From Bryobacterales bacterium (GTDB lineage: Bacteria; Acidobacteriota; Terriglobia; Bryobacterales; Bryobacteraceae), in NCBI GenBank assembly GCA_003136675.1, contig PLFE01000114.1:11622-45829 (forward strand): a DNA stretch of 34,208 bases, read 5' to 3'. The notes beneath the pieces were generated by a model. It saw only the letters and a program-made list of their open reading frames with translations. It was not told the DNA's origin and searched no databases. Both the position numbers and the translations under genes were made by a program. Below are positions 7,329 to 13,511 of the stretch, piece after piece; positions within the stretch are counted from its first letter, which is position 1, and every line of letters begins with the position of its first letter.

Positions 7329-7835
7329 ATGCCCTTCCTGCTGCTCTTCCTGATCCAGACCCTCGCCCCGACCTGGGATACGCCCCAGCTTTTCACCGCC
7401 ATTATCAGCGCCAACGTGAAGTTGCAGCCGGTGTTGAAGCAGATCCATCCCAACGAGTGGAAGGGCGCGCCCGCGTCCTACCAGTCGCAGTGGGAAAGCG
7501 CGGTAAAAGCCAACCAGGCGCTGCAGACTCACGCCGCCGCCGTGGCGAAGGCGCCGGAGAATCTGGGCGAGTCACTGCGGCTGCTGGAGGAGGTTCGCGA
7601 TTTGAACGAGTCCTTGCTGGAACTCTCAGGAGGCGTGCGCCAGTATCAAAATCCGGAACTGGCGGACCTGCTGGACGGGATGCTCGCCGAGGGCAAGGCG
7701 GCTCGCGACGCTTACAGCCAGCGCGTTTTGGACCTGGCCGCGCAGCGTGAGGAGCAGTTCGACGTGGCCGATCACGAAGCGCAGCGCTGCCGCGCCCAAC
7801 TCAGCAGTCAACCCAACAAGCAGACAAAGCGCTAG
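7329..7835 (+). CDS. Secreted alpha-helical protein of unknown function
   Basis: This is a 168-residue protein with an N-terminal signal peptide (MPFLLLFLIQTLAPTW). It has an almost entirely helical, Gln/Glu/Ala-rich body, for example ESLRLLEEVRDLNESLLELSG and AQREEQFDVADHEAQRCRAQL. No domain is recognised. The ATG at 7329 is chosen because it places the hydrophobic leader at the terminus; the longer frame from 7281 overlaps the NHL gene for no benefit. It starts 5 bp after the NHL stop, so the two are likely co-transcribed and may work together outside the cytoplasm. Confidence 0.75.
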   Translation: MPFLLLFLIQTLAPTWDTPQLFTAIISANVKLQPVLKQIHPNEWKGAPASYQSQWESAVKANQALQTHAAAVAKAPENLGESLRLLEEVRDLNESLLELSGGVRQYQNPELADLLDGMLAEGKAARDAYSQRVLDLAAQREEQFDVADHEAQRCRAQLSSQPNKQTKR

Positions 7836-7845
7836 ACTTCTAGTA

Positions 7846-8052
7846 ATGGCATTTAGCTGCACCATCTGCGGTCAGGTCTCCACCAGCATTTGCGTCTCCT
7901 GCACAAAAGACACTTGTGATGACCACCTGTGCATCCTCTGCAAGAGCTGCAGCGATTGTTGCCAGCACGAGGTGCGGCTGGACGAGCGTCCGGACATTCG
8001 GCCCACGGTGCGGGAAACGCTGGAGCAGGTTACCGAGCGGGTTGGCGAGTAG
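7846..8052 (+). CDS. Cys-rich small zinc-binding protein (68 aa)
   Basis: The first 41 residues hold ten Cys and two His: C5xxC8, C16xxC19, C24xxH27, C29xxC32, C35xxC38 and C39xH41. This density and the interleaved pairs suggest two or three zinc sites in a cross-brace, B-box-like fold. A charged helix follows (PTVRETLEQVTERVGE). There is no signal peptide, so it is cytoplasmic. I do not recognise a named family. The ATG lies 10 bp after the previous stop, with a CTAGA/TCTAG palindrome in the gap and no clear Shine-Dalgarno. The last 23 bp overlap the convergent isomerase-like gene. Confidence 0.7.
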   Translation: MAFSCTICGQVSTSICVSCTKDTCDDHLCILCKSCSDCCQHEVRLDERPDIRPTVRETLEQVTERVGE

Positions 8053-8911
8053 GCGGCCACGCCGCGCGCATCTGTTCCCGCATGAATTCCGCATCTTTGG
8101 TCAGCATTCCCGGCTCATCCGGCGTTTTGTAATGCCGCTCCACCGTGATCGGTCCGCGAAAATCGGCCTTGGCCAGAGTCCCGAACATGCGGGCAAAATC
8201 AACCGACCCTTTGCCTAGCGGCTTCGACTCTCGCACCCCATCCTTCGTGACGAAATCGGAGACCACGGCAGCCCGCACAAAGGGCAGCGCGGCCTCGATC
8301 TCGCCGGCGGTAATGCCCGACGTTTCGGCAAAGCAGTCGCTGTTCAGAGCCAGGCCGATCGATTGCGGGTCGAGGCTCGCAATTAATTGACGGGCATCGC
8401 CGGGTGAGTACAGGCCGCCTGAGCCGGCTTCCACCAGTACCGTGGTCTTGTACTCGTGAGCGAAGTACGCCAGACCGAATGCGTTCTGGTGGGTGCTTAC
8501 CGACGCGTTACTGCGTTTCAAGCCGCAGCGAATCAGCCCGACGCCGGTCATCCCGGCGAGAGCCAGCAGATTGCGAGCCCACGGCTCGTTGGGACTCACC
8601 AGAATGGTGGTGGCGATGGGACATTCCAGGCCGGCGCCGTGAACGCTCTCAAACGCGCGGACTTCATCCACTGGGGACTTGTCGGGTTCCACCGCGCCAC
8701 CCCGCATCATCGTGAAATCCACGCCGTCATAGCCCAGTTGCTGCACAATCTCACCGATCTGCGCGTACCAGACGCCCGTCAGCGCGTCGGAAAGGACGCA
8801 TAAGATTGGGCCCTTCGGCTTGATTCGCTCGGCGCGCAACGGCAAAACGGCTGCGGCCAAAAGCAACGCCTGGCGGCGGCTAAGCCTGCTTTTCGGCGAG
8901 GGGCCCCACAT
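8030..8911 (-). CDS. Tat-exported sugar phosphate isomerase/epimerase-like TIM-barrel protein
   Basis: This 293-residue protein belongs to the xylose-isomerase-like/AP-endonuclease-2 barrel superfamily. The N-terminus has a twin-arginine signal (LSRRQALLLAAAVLPLRA), so it is probably exported. Two expected acidic metal ligands remain, Glu in TVLVEAG and Glu in ITVERHY. The usual His-x-Lys-Asp strand reads AVVSDFV, lacking the His, so metal binding may be altered or lost. I chose the ATG at 8911; a TTG at 8923 adds only four residues. It is the last gene of a five-gene operon and overlaps the end of the preceding zinc-ribbon gene by 32 bp. The substrate is unknown. Confidence 0.82.
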   Translation of the reverse strand: MWGPSPKSRLSRRQALLLAAAVLPLRAERIKPKGPILCVLSDALTGVWYAQIGEIVQQLGYDGVDFTMMRGGAVEPDKSPVDEVRAFESVHGAGLECPIATTILVSPNEPWARNLLALAGMTGVGLIRCGLKRSNASVSTHQNAFGLAYFAHEYKTTVLVEAGSGGLYSPGDARQLIASLDPQSIGLALNSDCFAETSGITAGEIEAALPFVRAAVVSDFVTKDGVRESKPLGKGSVDFARMFGTLAKADFRGPITVERHYKTPDEPGMLTKDAEFMREQMRAAWPPTRQPAR

Positions 8912-9338
8912 ACGGCAATACAACTTTCTGGTTCTGGGCGGACTTGGCGATCATGTAGATGATGAGCACCGCGTAGGCGAGGTAGAGGAGTCTTCCCACA
9001 AGGTACGCCAGCCGCCACCAGATGAGTCCAAGAACGAAGCCGACGACCAAATCCGCGGCGAAGAACGCGAACTGAATAAACAAGGCCTGAAAGGCATCGA
9101 ACCGAACCTTCTTGTCCTGATTCGTCGGCGCGACCACCAGACAGAATATCGGACCGATGATTGGGACCAGGTAAGCCAGCACGCTGGCGATATTGGTGGG
9201 AATCCCTTGCACCACGGGGGAGGACGCAGGCGGAGGGATAAAACCCGGAGCCGGAGCCGGAGCCGGCGTTCCGCAACTCGGGCAAAAGCGCCCATCAAAC
9301 TGAGTACCGCACTTCGCGCAAGTCACCATCTTGTTCAC
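8880..9338 (-). CDS. Zinc-ribbon membrane protein (DUF4870-like)
   Basis: This 152-residue protein has an N-terminal zinc ribbon (C7-x2-C10 and C19-x2-C22) and a Pro/Ala-rich linker (about 24-45). The C-terminal region has three hydrophobic segments, including VLAYLVPIIGPIFCLVV, ALFIQFAFFAADLVVGFVLGLI and LLYLAYAVLIIYMIA, in the style of DUF4870 small membrane proteins. The function of that family is not known. The GTG at 9338 is preferred because it overlaps the metF stop as GTGA, though AAGGAGG at 9341-9347 lies only 2 nt before it. The ATG at 9329 is 11 nt from the same Shine-Dalgarno and is the alternative. Confidence 0.8.
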   Translation of the reverse strand: MNKMVTCAKCGTQFDGRFCPSCGTPAPAPAPGFIPPPASSPVVQGIPTNIASVLAYLVPIIGPIFCLVVAPTNQDKKVRFDAFQALFIQFAFFAADLVVGFVLGLIWWRLAYLVGRLLYLAYAVLIIYMIAKSAQNQKVVLPYVGPLAEKQA

Positions 9339-10225
9339 TGCCTCCTTGTGAAACCGCCGGCCTGCAGAGCACGGAAGATGTCTTTGGTCGCAGTGCTACG
9401 GTTCAATGTGTAAAAGTGTATACCAGGAGCCTGCCTCATGAGAAGCTCCCCGCATTGCACACTGGCATGAGCAACACCAAGTTGCAGCAAAGAGGCCGGG
9501 TTATCGCGGCGTTTATCCAGGTCCGCGGCGAGTTGAAACGGCAGGGTCACACCACCAGTATGGGTGAATCTTTCAATCTGGGCGGCGTTGGTGACGGGCA
9601 TGATGCCTGGAATAATCGGCACTTTGATGCCCACTGAGCGGGCTTGCTCCACGAATTCGAAGTACCGCCGGTTATCGAAGAAGAGCTGGGTGACCACGAA
9701 GTCGAGGCCGGCATCCACCTTCCGCTTCAGGTTCATCAGATCCACGTGCGGGTTGGCGCATTCCGTGTGGCGCTCCGGATAACAGGCGCCGCCCACCGAA
9801 AGGCGGTCTCCAAAACGCTGGCGGATCATCTCAACCAGTTCGACGGCGTACCGGAATCCGCCGTCGACGGCCTGGAATTCGGTCTGGCCCTTGGGCGGAT
9901 CGCCACGCAGGGCGAGCACGTTCTCGATTCCGGCACCCACCAGCCGGTCGAGCGTTTGGGCGATCTCATCGCGCGTCGAACCGACACAAGTCAGGTGCGC
10001 CATGGATTCGATGCCAGCGGTCGACTTGATGCGGCTGACGATATCCAGCGTCTTTTCGCGCGTGGAGCCGCCGGCCCCGTACGTTACTGAAACGAACGTG
10101 GGTTCCAGTTCCCGTAACTCCGCGATGGTCTTTTCGAGCTGTGCACCGGCTTCTTCGCTTTTGGGAGGAAAGAACTCGAAGGAAAACGAAGGGCACCCGC
10201 GGGACAGGAGATCCCGTATCTTCAT
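9335..10225 (-). CDS. metF: Methylenetetrahydrofolate reductase
   Basis: This 296-residue flavoenzyme reduces 5,10-methylenetetrahydrofolate to 5-methyltetrahydrofolate, the methyl donor for methionine synthesis, in the cytoplasm. The family signature FSFEFFPPKSEEAG is near residue 14, followed by FVSVTYGAGGSTREKT, MAHLTCVGSTRDEI, NVLALRGDPPKG, GGACYPERH, DFVVTQLFFDN and PIIPGIMPV. The conserved Glu of EFFPPK is the usual general acid. Length is normal for the bacterial single-domain form. The ATG at 10225 is right for the family; the open frame extends 84 bp further into the upstream gene without homology. The gap to the upstream membrane hydrolase is only 4 bp. Confidence 0.96.
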   Translation of the reverse strand: MKIRDLLSRGCPSFSFEFFPPKSEEAGAQLEKTIAELRELEPTFVSVTYGAGGSTREKTLDIVSRIKSTAGIESMAHLTCVGSTRDEIAQTLDRLVGAGIENVLALRGDPPKGQTEFQAVDGGFRYAVELVEMIRQRFGDRLSVGGACYPERHTECANPHVDLMNLKRKVDAGLDFVVTQLFFDNRRYFEFVEQARSVGIKVPIIPGIMPVTNAAQIERFTHTGGVTLPFQLAADLDKRRDNPASLLQLGVAHASVQCGELLMRQAPGIHFYTLNRSTATKDIFRALQAGGFTRRQ

Positions 10226-10229
10226 TAGT

Positions 10230-11237
10230 TCATTGTAAGCGGGTGAAGGCGGGGGAGAAGCTGAAGTCACAGCGCTCGTCGGCGATGGTCTTCTTGTTGG
10301 TCTCGTCATTGACGATACGCGCCGAGCAAGTCATGGTCTGGGCGATGGGATCGCCGAAGCGCAGATCGGTGAGAGCGTACCGCGAGTTGTATTCATCGTT
10401 GATCACGCGCCAGAGAGGGTATTGGGCGAACTCGATGAGGGCCGCGAAGTCGTGGTTCTTCCTGAGCGGCGCCAGCGCATCGCCGGGGCTGGCGCGGTGG
10501 AAATAGAGGGGTGTTTCGGGATCGAACTCCGCCAGCAAATTGAAGTGATACAGGGAATCGCGGCCGGCGGTTTCAGCGATGCCGTCCCAAACCAGCGGGT
10601 TCATCAGAGTGGGAAATGCGGCGACGCGGATGGGCGCTTCCCCGGCATACATGCGGGCATCGAGAGTCGCGACCGCGCGGGCATGCAGAACCGCGCGGCC
10701 GCAGTCATAGAGAAGGAAGAAGATGAGCGCGAAGATGGCCCACCCACGCGGAGGATATTTGCGCCGGTGCTGGCCCATCTCGGAAGAAAGCAGTCGTCCG
10801 AGCAATGGGAGGAACAAAGCCAGAAGCAGCACGGCCCAGAGAATGGGGTCCACGACGTAGGTGGTATCCCAGTGCAGCCATTCCGCCGAAAAGGGTTCAA
10901 ACAGGCGGACGCCGTAGTGATTGGTGAGATCGAGAACCAGGTGCGAGAGAACCGCGATCCATGCGATCGCGACTGCGCCCAGCCAGTGGTCGCGTTTTCG
11001 CGTGAAGGCGCGAACCAGCAGCACGGAAGCCACGGCCATCAACGGAGAGAAAAACAGCGAGTGGGTGAAGTTTCGATGCCAGTGAAGCAGCGCCGCGGGT
11101 CCGCCGAGGAACGCGACCACGTCGCAATCGGGTGCGTTGGCGGCGATCACTAAGATGGGCAGCGCGTCCGGAGCGAAGCGGTTCAGGCCGGCGCGCGAAA
11201 GGAAAACGCCGGTGAGCGAGTGGGTGAGGTTATCCAT
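10230..11237 (-). CDS. Membrane-bound metal-dependent hydrolase, YdjM/DUF457 type
   Basis: This 335-residue polytopic protein has the YdjM-like metal-binding pattern: MDNLTHSLTG at the start, NAPDCD (about 34-39), HRNFTHS (about 54-60) and HLVLDLTNHYG (about 97-107). Family members are predicted zinc hydrolases in the inner membrane, some linked to phospholipid or LexA-regulated functions, with no settled substrate. Hydrophobic segments are at about 60-75, 85-105, 130-148 and 165-180. About 150 soluble residues follow. The ATG immediately follows the DUF1080 stop (TAA then ATG, no gap), so translation is coupled. Confidence 0.85.
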   Translation of the reverse strand: MDNLTHSLTGVFLSRAGLNRFAPDALPILVIAANAPDCDVVAFLGGPAALLHWHRNFTHSLFFSPLMAVASVLLVRAFTRKRDHWLGAVAIAWIAVLSHLVLDLTNHYGVRLFEPFSAEWLHWDTTYVVDPILWAVLLLALFLPLLGRLLSSEMGQHRRKYPPRGWAIFALIFFLLYDCGRAVLHARAVATLDARMYAGEAPIRVAAFPTLMNPLVWDGIAETAGRDSLYHFNLLAEFDPETPLYFHRASPGDALAPLRKNHDFAALIEFAQYPLWRVINDEYNSRYALTDLRFGDPIAQTMTCSARIVNDETNKKTIADERCDFSFSPAFTRLQ

Positions 11238-11879
11238 TTAATGCGCGCGGATTTCGCGAATCTCGATGCTCTTGAATAGAATCACCGTGGTGCGGTCGTG
11301 CAGCTGAATTCCGATGGGCCCCTGCAGGGCACGGTTTGGATCGCCTGTGGATTCGGATACCGGCTGGCCATTCAGCAGGACCTTGATACCGGCGTGGCGC
11401 GATTGAATCTCAATCGTATTCCAATCGTGTTCCTTTAGAGCGCCGTCCCGGGCGTGGTCGAAGAGGTAGACGCTGCCGGTATGGAACGGATCACCGCCGT
11501 GATTGAGGAGCTGGATCTCGTAGCCGATGTGAGAGGGAGTGCGCTTGGGGTCGTAATCCGGAGGGACGGCGAAACGAGCGCGGGAGGAATCGCGAATCGA
11601 GATGCCGCTATTCCCGTCGAAACGAAGCCAGTATTCGGCACGCAGATCGAACTCGTCGAAGTCGTTGCGCGTCGTGTAGAGCCAGGATTGCTCGTGGGAG
11701 GTTTCCTGATCGCGCTCGCCAACCAGGGTTCCGTCGCTCATGACGTACCAAATTCCGTCGCCGACTACTTGCCAGCCATCGAGGTTACGATTGTCAAACA
11801 GCTTGACCCATCCGCGGTCAGCAGCCGGAGCGAGGAAAACGCAGAGTGTGAGGAACGAAGCCAGTCGAATCAAGTTCAT
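11238..11879 (-). CDS. Secreted DUF1080 (3-keto-disaccharide hydrolase-type) protein
   Basis: This 213-residue protein has a signal peptide (MNLIRLASFLTLCVFLAPAAD) followed by a concanavalin-like DUF1080 domain. The hallmark is WVKLFDNRNLDGWQ near the mature start, then GTLVGERD, YTTRNDFDEFDLRAEYWL, GNSGISIRD, GYEIQLLNHGG and EHDWNTIEIQSRHAGIKVLLNGQPV. The family includes 3-keto-glucoside hydrolases, and most members are exported proteins of Planctomycetes, Bacteroidetes and Acidobacteria. The start at 11879 is chosen for the leader and an AAGG 9 nt upstream. It is the first gene of the five-gene operon down to 8030. Confidence 0.88.
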   Translation of the reverse strand: MNLIRLASFLTLCVFLAPAADRGWVKLFDNRNLDGWQVVGDGIWYVMSDGTLVGERDQETSHEQSWLYTTRNDFDEFDLRAEYWLRFDGNSGISIRDSSRARFAVPPDYDPKRTPSHIGYEIQLLNHGGDPFHTGSVYLFDHARDGALKEHDWNTIEIQSRHAGIKVLLNGQPVSESTGDPNRALQGPIGIQLHDRTTVILFKSIEIREIRAH

Positions 11880-11900
11880 CGTTAGAAACCTTATCAGAAA

Positions 11901-11941
11901 TGAAAAACGCCCGGTATGCCGCTCCAAACAGCATACCGGGC
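11901..11941 (-). terminator. Intrinsic terminator of the zinc-finger-like gene
   Basis: An 11-bp perfect stem, GCCCGGTATGC (11909-11919) and GCATACCGGGC (11931-11941), encloses an 11-nt loop. Read on the minus strand it is followed by GTTTTTCATTT, a standard U-tract. It lies 26 bp downstream of the stop of the minus-strand gene at 11968 and insulates the DUF1080 operon from it. Confidence 0.88.
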
Positions 11942-11967
11942 AGACCAAATAAGCAGGTAAGAAGAAC

Positions 11968-12600
11968 CTAAGCGACTTGCCGCAGCGGGGGCTGCAGCGC
12001 GCGGGGCCGGCCAACGCCTTTTCCCTTCAAGACCATGAGATTACCGGCTTTTTCGTAATCGCACGGTAGGGCCTTCTGGATCTTGCCGCCGAAGTACTCG
12101 TCGAGGGGGAAAAGCGCGTAAGGTTGCAGTTCCCGGAAGGTGAGGCCCAGTTTCTGTTGGATGCGGTAGACGGAATGGAAAAACAACCCGCGATCCATCC
12201 CAAGGCGGCGGCAGCACAGGCGCCAGTCTGCGCCCAGCAAGAAATGAAAACGGAAGAGTTGGTGCTCAAAATCCGTTAGTGTGCGCTTGGCGATGAGGCA
12301 GAAGTCGGCTACATATTCTTCATCGCGGCGTCCCCAGGTGCGGCGTCCGCCCCCTTTCCCACTTTCGCAATACTGCCAGCTGACCGTGGTGACTTGCTTC
12401 TCTTTGAGGGCGGAATCGCGAAATCGCGCGTAACAGGCGCGAAAGATGGAGCGAAGCACGCAATTGCAGGGGGCGTGTTTGCCTTTGATGGGGGTGTACC
12501 GCAGTCCCCCACCGTGGCAGACGGTGCACTGCTCACTGGCCAGTGCGATCGTTTCAGAACGGTTCCAATTCATGTCGTCGAATGTCCTTCCGGGCGTCAT
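11968..12600 (-). CDS. Unknown protein with N-terminal Cys cluster and helical domain, possible regulator
   Basis: This is 210 residues from the ATG at 12600, or 201 from the ATG at 12573; both have purine-rich upstream sequence. The N-terminal part carries CTVCHGGGLRY and CNCVLRSIFRACYARF, a likely zinc site reminiscent of the treble-cysteine finger in phage antiterminator Q or DnaJ-type fingers. The C-terminal part (about 110-185) is helical, with FEHQLFRFHFLLGADWRLCCRRLG and a following segment that could form a helix-turn-helix like sigma region 4. The basic tail ends GKGVGRPRALQPPLRQVA. It is transcribed divergently from the XRE/S24-like repressor and has its own terminator. Regulatory function is inference; I cannot name a family. 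Confidence 0.65.
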   Translation of the reverse strand: MTPGRTFDDMNWNRSETIALASEQCTVCHGGGLRYTPIKGKHAPCNCVLRSIFRACYARFRDSALKEKQVTTVSWQYCESGKGGGRRTWGRRDEEYVADFCLIAKRTLTDFEHQLFRFHFLLGADWRLCCRRLGMDRGLFFHSVYRIQQKLGLTFRELQPYALFPLDEYFGGKIQKALPCDYEKAGNLMVLKGKGVGRPRALQPPLRQVA

Positions 12601-12641
12601 TCCCCTTCCTGAGGAAATGCCCCGCTCAAAAACCTGTTCTT

Positions 12642-12669
12642 AATCTAAAGTTTTGTGGGAATTCGTCAA
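12642..12669 (-). promoter_or_regulatory. Candidate promoter of the divergent minus-strand gene
   Basis: On the minus strand, TTGACG (12669-12664) is followed after 16 bp by TAGATT (12647-12642), a reasonable sigma-70 pair. Transcription would start near 12635, about 35 nt before the ATG at 12600. Confidence 0.5.
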
Positions 12670-12692
12670 CGGCTGTAAACAGGGGGAACCAA

Positions 12693-12727
12693 GGTACTGG
12701 GTCGGAAGTACCAAGCCAAAGGCTTGG
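12693..12727. repeat. Two abutting inverted repeats in the divergent regulatory region
   Basis: GGTACT (12693-12698) pairs with AGTACC (12707-12712) across 8 nt. Sharing its last two bases, CCAAGCC (12711-12717) pairs with GGCTTGG (12721-12727) around AAA. The AGTAC core also appears in both arms of the palindrome at 12780-12795, so the first repeat may be a second operator for the same protein. Confidence 0.55.
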
Positions 12728-12767
12728 AAATCAACGGCGCGACGGGATTAATGTCGCGAGTAAATAG

Positions 12768-12797
12768 TTGCGATTTTTGTGTACTATTTAGTACAAT
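12768..12797 (+). promoter_or_regulatory. Promoter of the XRE/S24-like gene
   Basis: TTGCGA (12768-12773) and TACAAT (12792-12797) are separated by 18 bp and match sigma-70 elements well. The predicted transcript would start near 12804 and leave a 47-nt leader before the ATG at 12851. Confidence 0.6.
12780..12795. promoter_or_regulatory. Operator-like perfect palindrome TGTACTA-TT-TAGTACA
   Basis: This 16-bp palindrome has 7-bp arms and a 2-bp centre. It sits over the spacer and -10 box of the promoter for the repressor-like gene just downstream. This is the usual geometry of an autorepressed XRE/CI-type regulator: a bound dimer would block RNA polymerase. The binding protein is inferred from position. 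Confidence 0.65.
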
Positions 12798-12813
12798 TCA
12801 AAAGATACCGGCA

Positions 12814-12836
12814 CCCTATTTCAAATGGAAATAGGG
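12814..12836 (+). promoter_or_regulatory. Leader hairpin upstream of the repressor start
   Basis: CCCTATTTC (12814-12822) pairs perfectly with GAAATAGGG (12828-12836) over a 5-nt loop. It is 14 nt before the ATG and would partly cover the only purine-rich stretch (GGGCGAG). An ATG in the loop (12825) opens a 9-codon frame ending in TGA that overlaps the repressor ATG as ATGA, a possible leader peptide. Confidence 0.5.
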
Positions 12837-12850
12837 CGAGTGGCGAATCA

Positions 12851-13510
12851 ATGACCTTCGAACGACTCAACTCGCAGCTTCTGGAAACGGTCCGGCAGCG
12901 CGTTCGCAATGGGGATCTGACGGAACGGGGACTGGCCCGCCTGACTGGAGTTTCACAACCGCATATTCATAATGTGCTGAAGGGCGCCAGGATTCTCACC
13001 AATTCTTTAGCGGACGCAATTCTTTTTCAATTAAAGATGAGTGTGGGGGATTTGACGGGAAATTCTCAATTGGGCGCGTCGCCGCTGCGGGACATTCCAT
13101 TAATGTTCGGTCTGCTGGGCCTCGAGAGCGCAGAATTCGAGCCTGGGCGGACGCTGGGGGCGATCGCGACGCCGGCTCTGCTGGCCGCCAGCTTGTGGCG
13201 TCCGGTGATGGTGAGGTTGGGGCGGGACGACGACGCGAGGCCCCGATTTGAAGCCGGCGACCTGGTACTTGTTGACCAGGCCGTCCGTCCTCAGGCGGAG
13301 ATCCGGGTGGATGCCGTCTACGTCGTGGAGACGCGCTGCGGCCCCCGGCTGCGTTATCTGCGGATCGCCGGCGAGCAATTATTCCTGGCTTCAGAGGCTT
13401 CCCTTCACGATCCGGGGCGATGGGAGTTGCTGGGAACCCTGGGAGAATCGGGAAGAAATGCCGTGCGGGGCCGGGTGATTTGGGTGAGCCGGGGGGTTGG
13501 CGCCGGTTAA
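12851..13510 (+). CDS. XRE-type regulator with degenerate S24/LexA-like C-terminal domain
   Basis: This is a 219-residue putative transcription repressor. A helix-turn-helix of the XRE/Cro type lies at about 22-60 (LTERGLARLTGVSQPHIHNVLKG). A C-terminal domain at about 115-219 has the S24 strand pattern FEAGDLVLVDQAVRP. S24 peptidases use a Ser in a DSMxP motif before this strand; here the aligned stretch is DDARP, so the Ser is absent and self-cleavage is unlikely. It probably acts as a dimerising or ligand-sensing domain instead. The ATG at 12851 is chosen because the longer GTG start (12779) would place the promoter inside the gene. The 3' end is 1 bp from the convergent DUF4419 gene. A phage-type origin is possible. 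Confidence 0.78.
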   Translation: MTFERLNSQLLETVRQRVRNGDLTERGLARLTGVSQPHIHNVLKGARILTNSLADAILFQLKMSVGDLTGNSQLGASPLRDIPLMFGLLGLESAEFEPGRTLGAIATPALLAASLWRPVMVRLGRDDDARPRFEAGDLVLVDQAVRPQAEIRVDAVYVVETRCGPRLRYLRIAGEQLFLASEASLHDPGRWELLGTLGESGRNAVRGRVIWVSRGVGAG

Positions 13511-13511
13511 G

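Noticed and set aside
10422..11153. 243-residue open frame on the plus strand opposite the YdjM-like gene
   Set aside because: It is the antisense shadow of a well-supported gene, with repetitive charged composition and no family signature.
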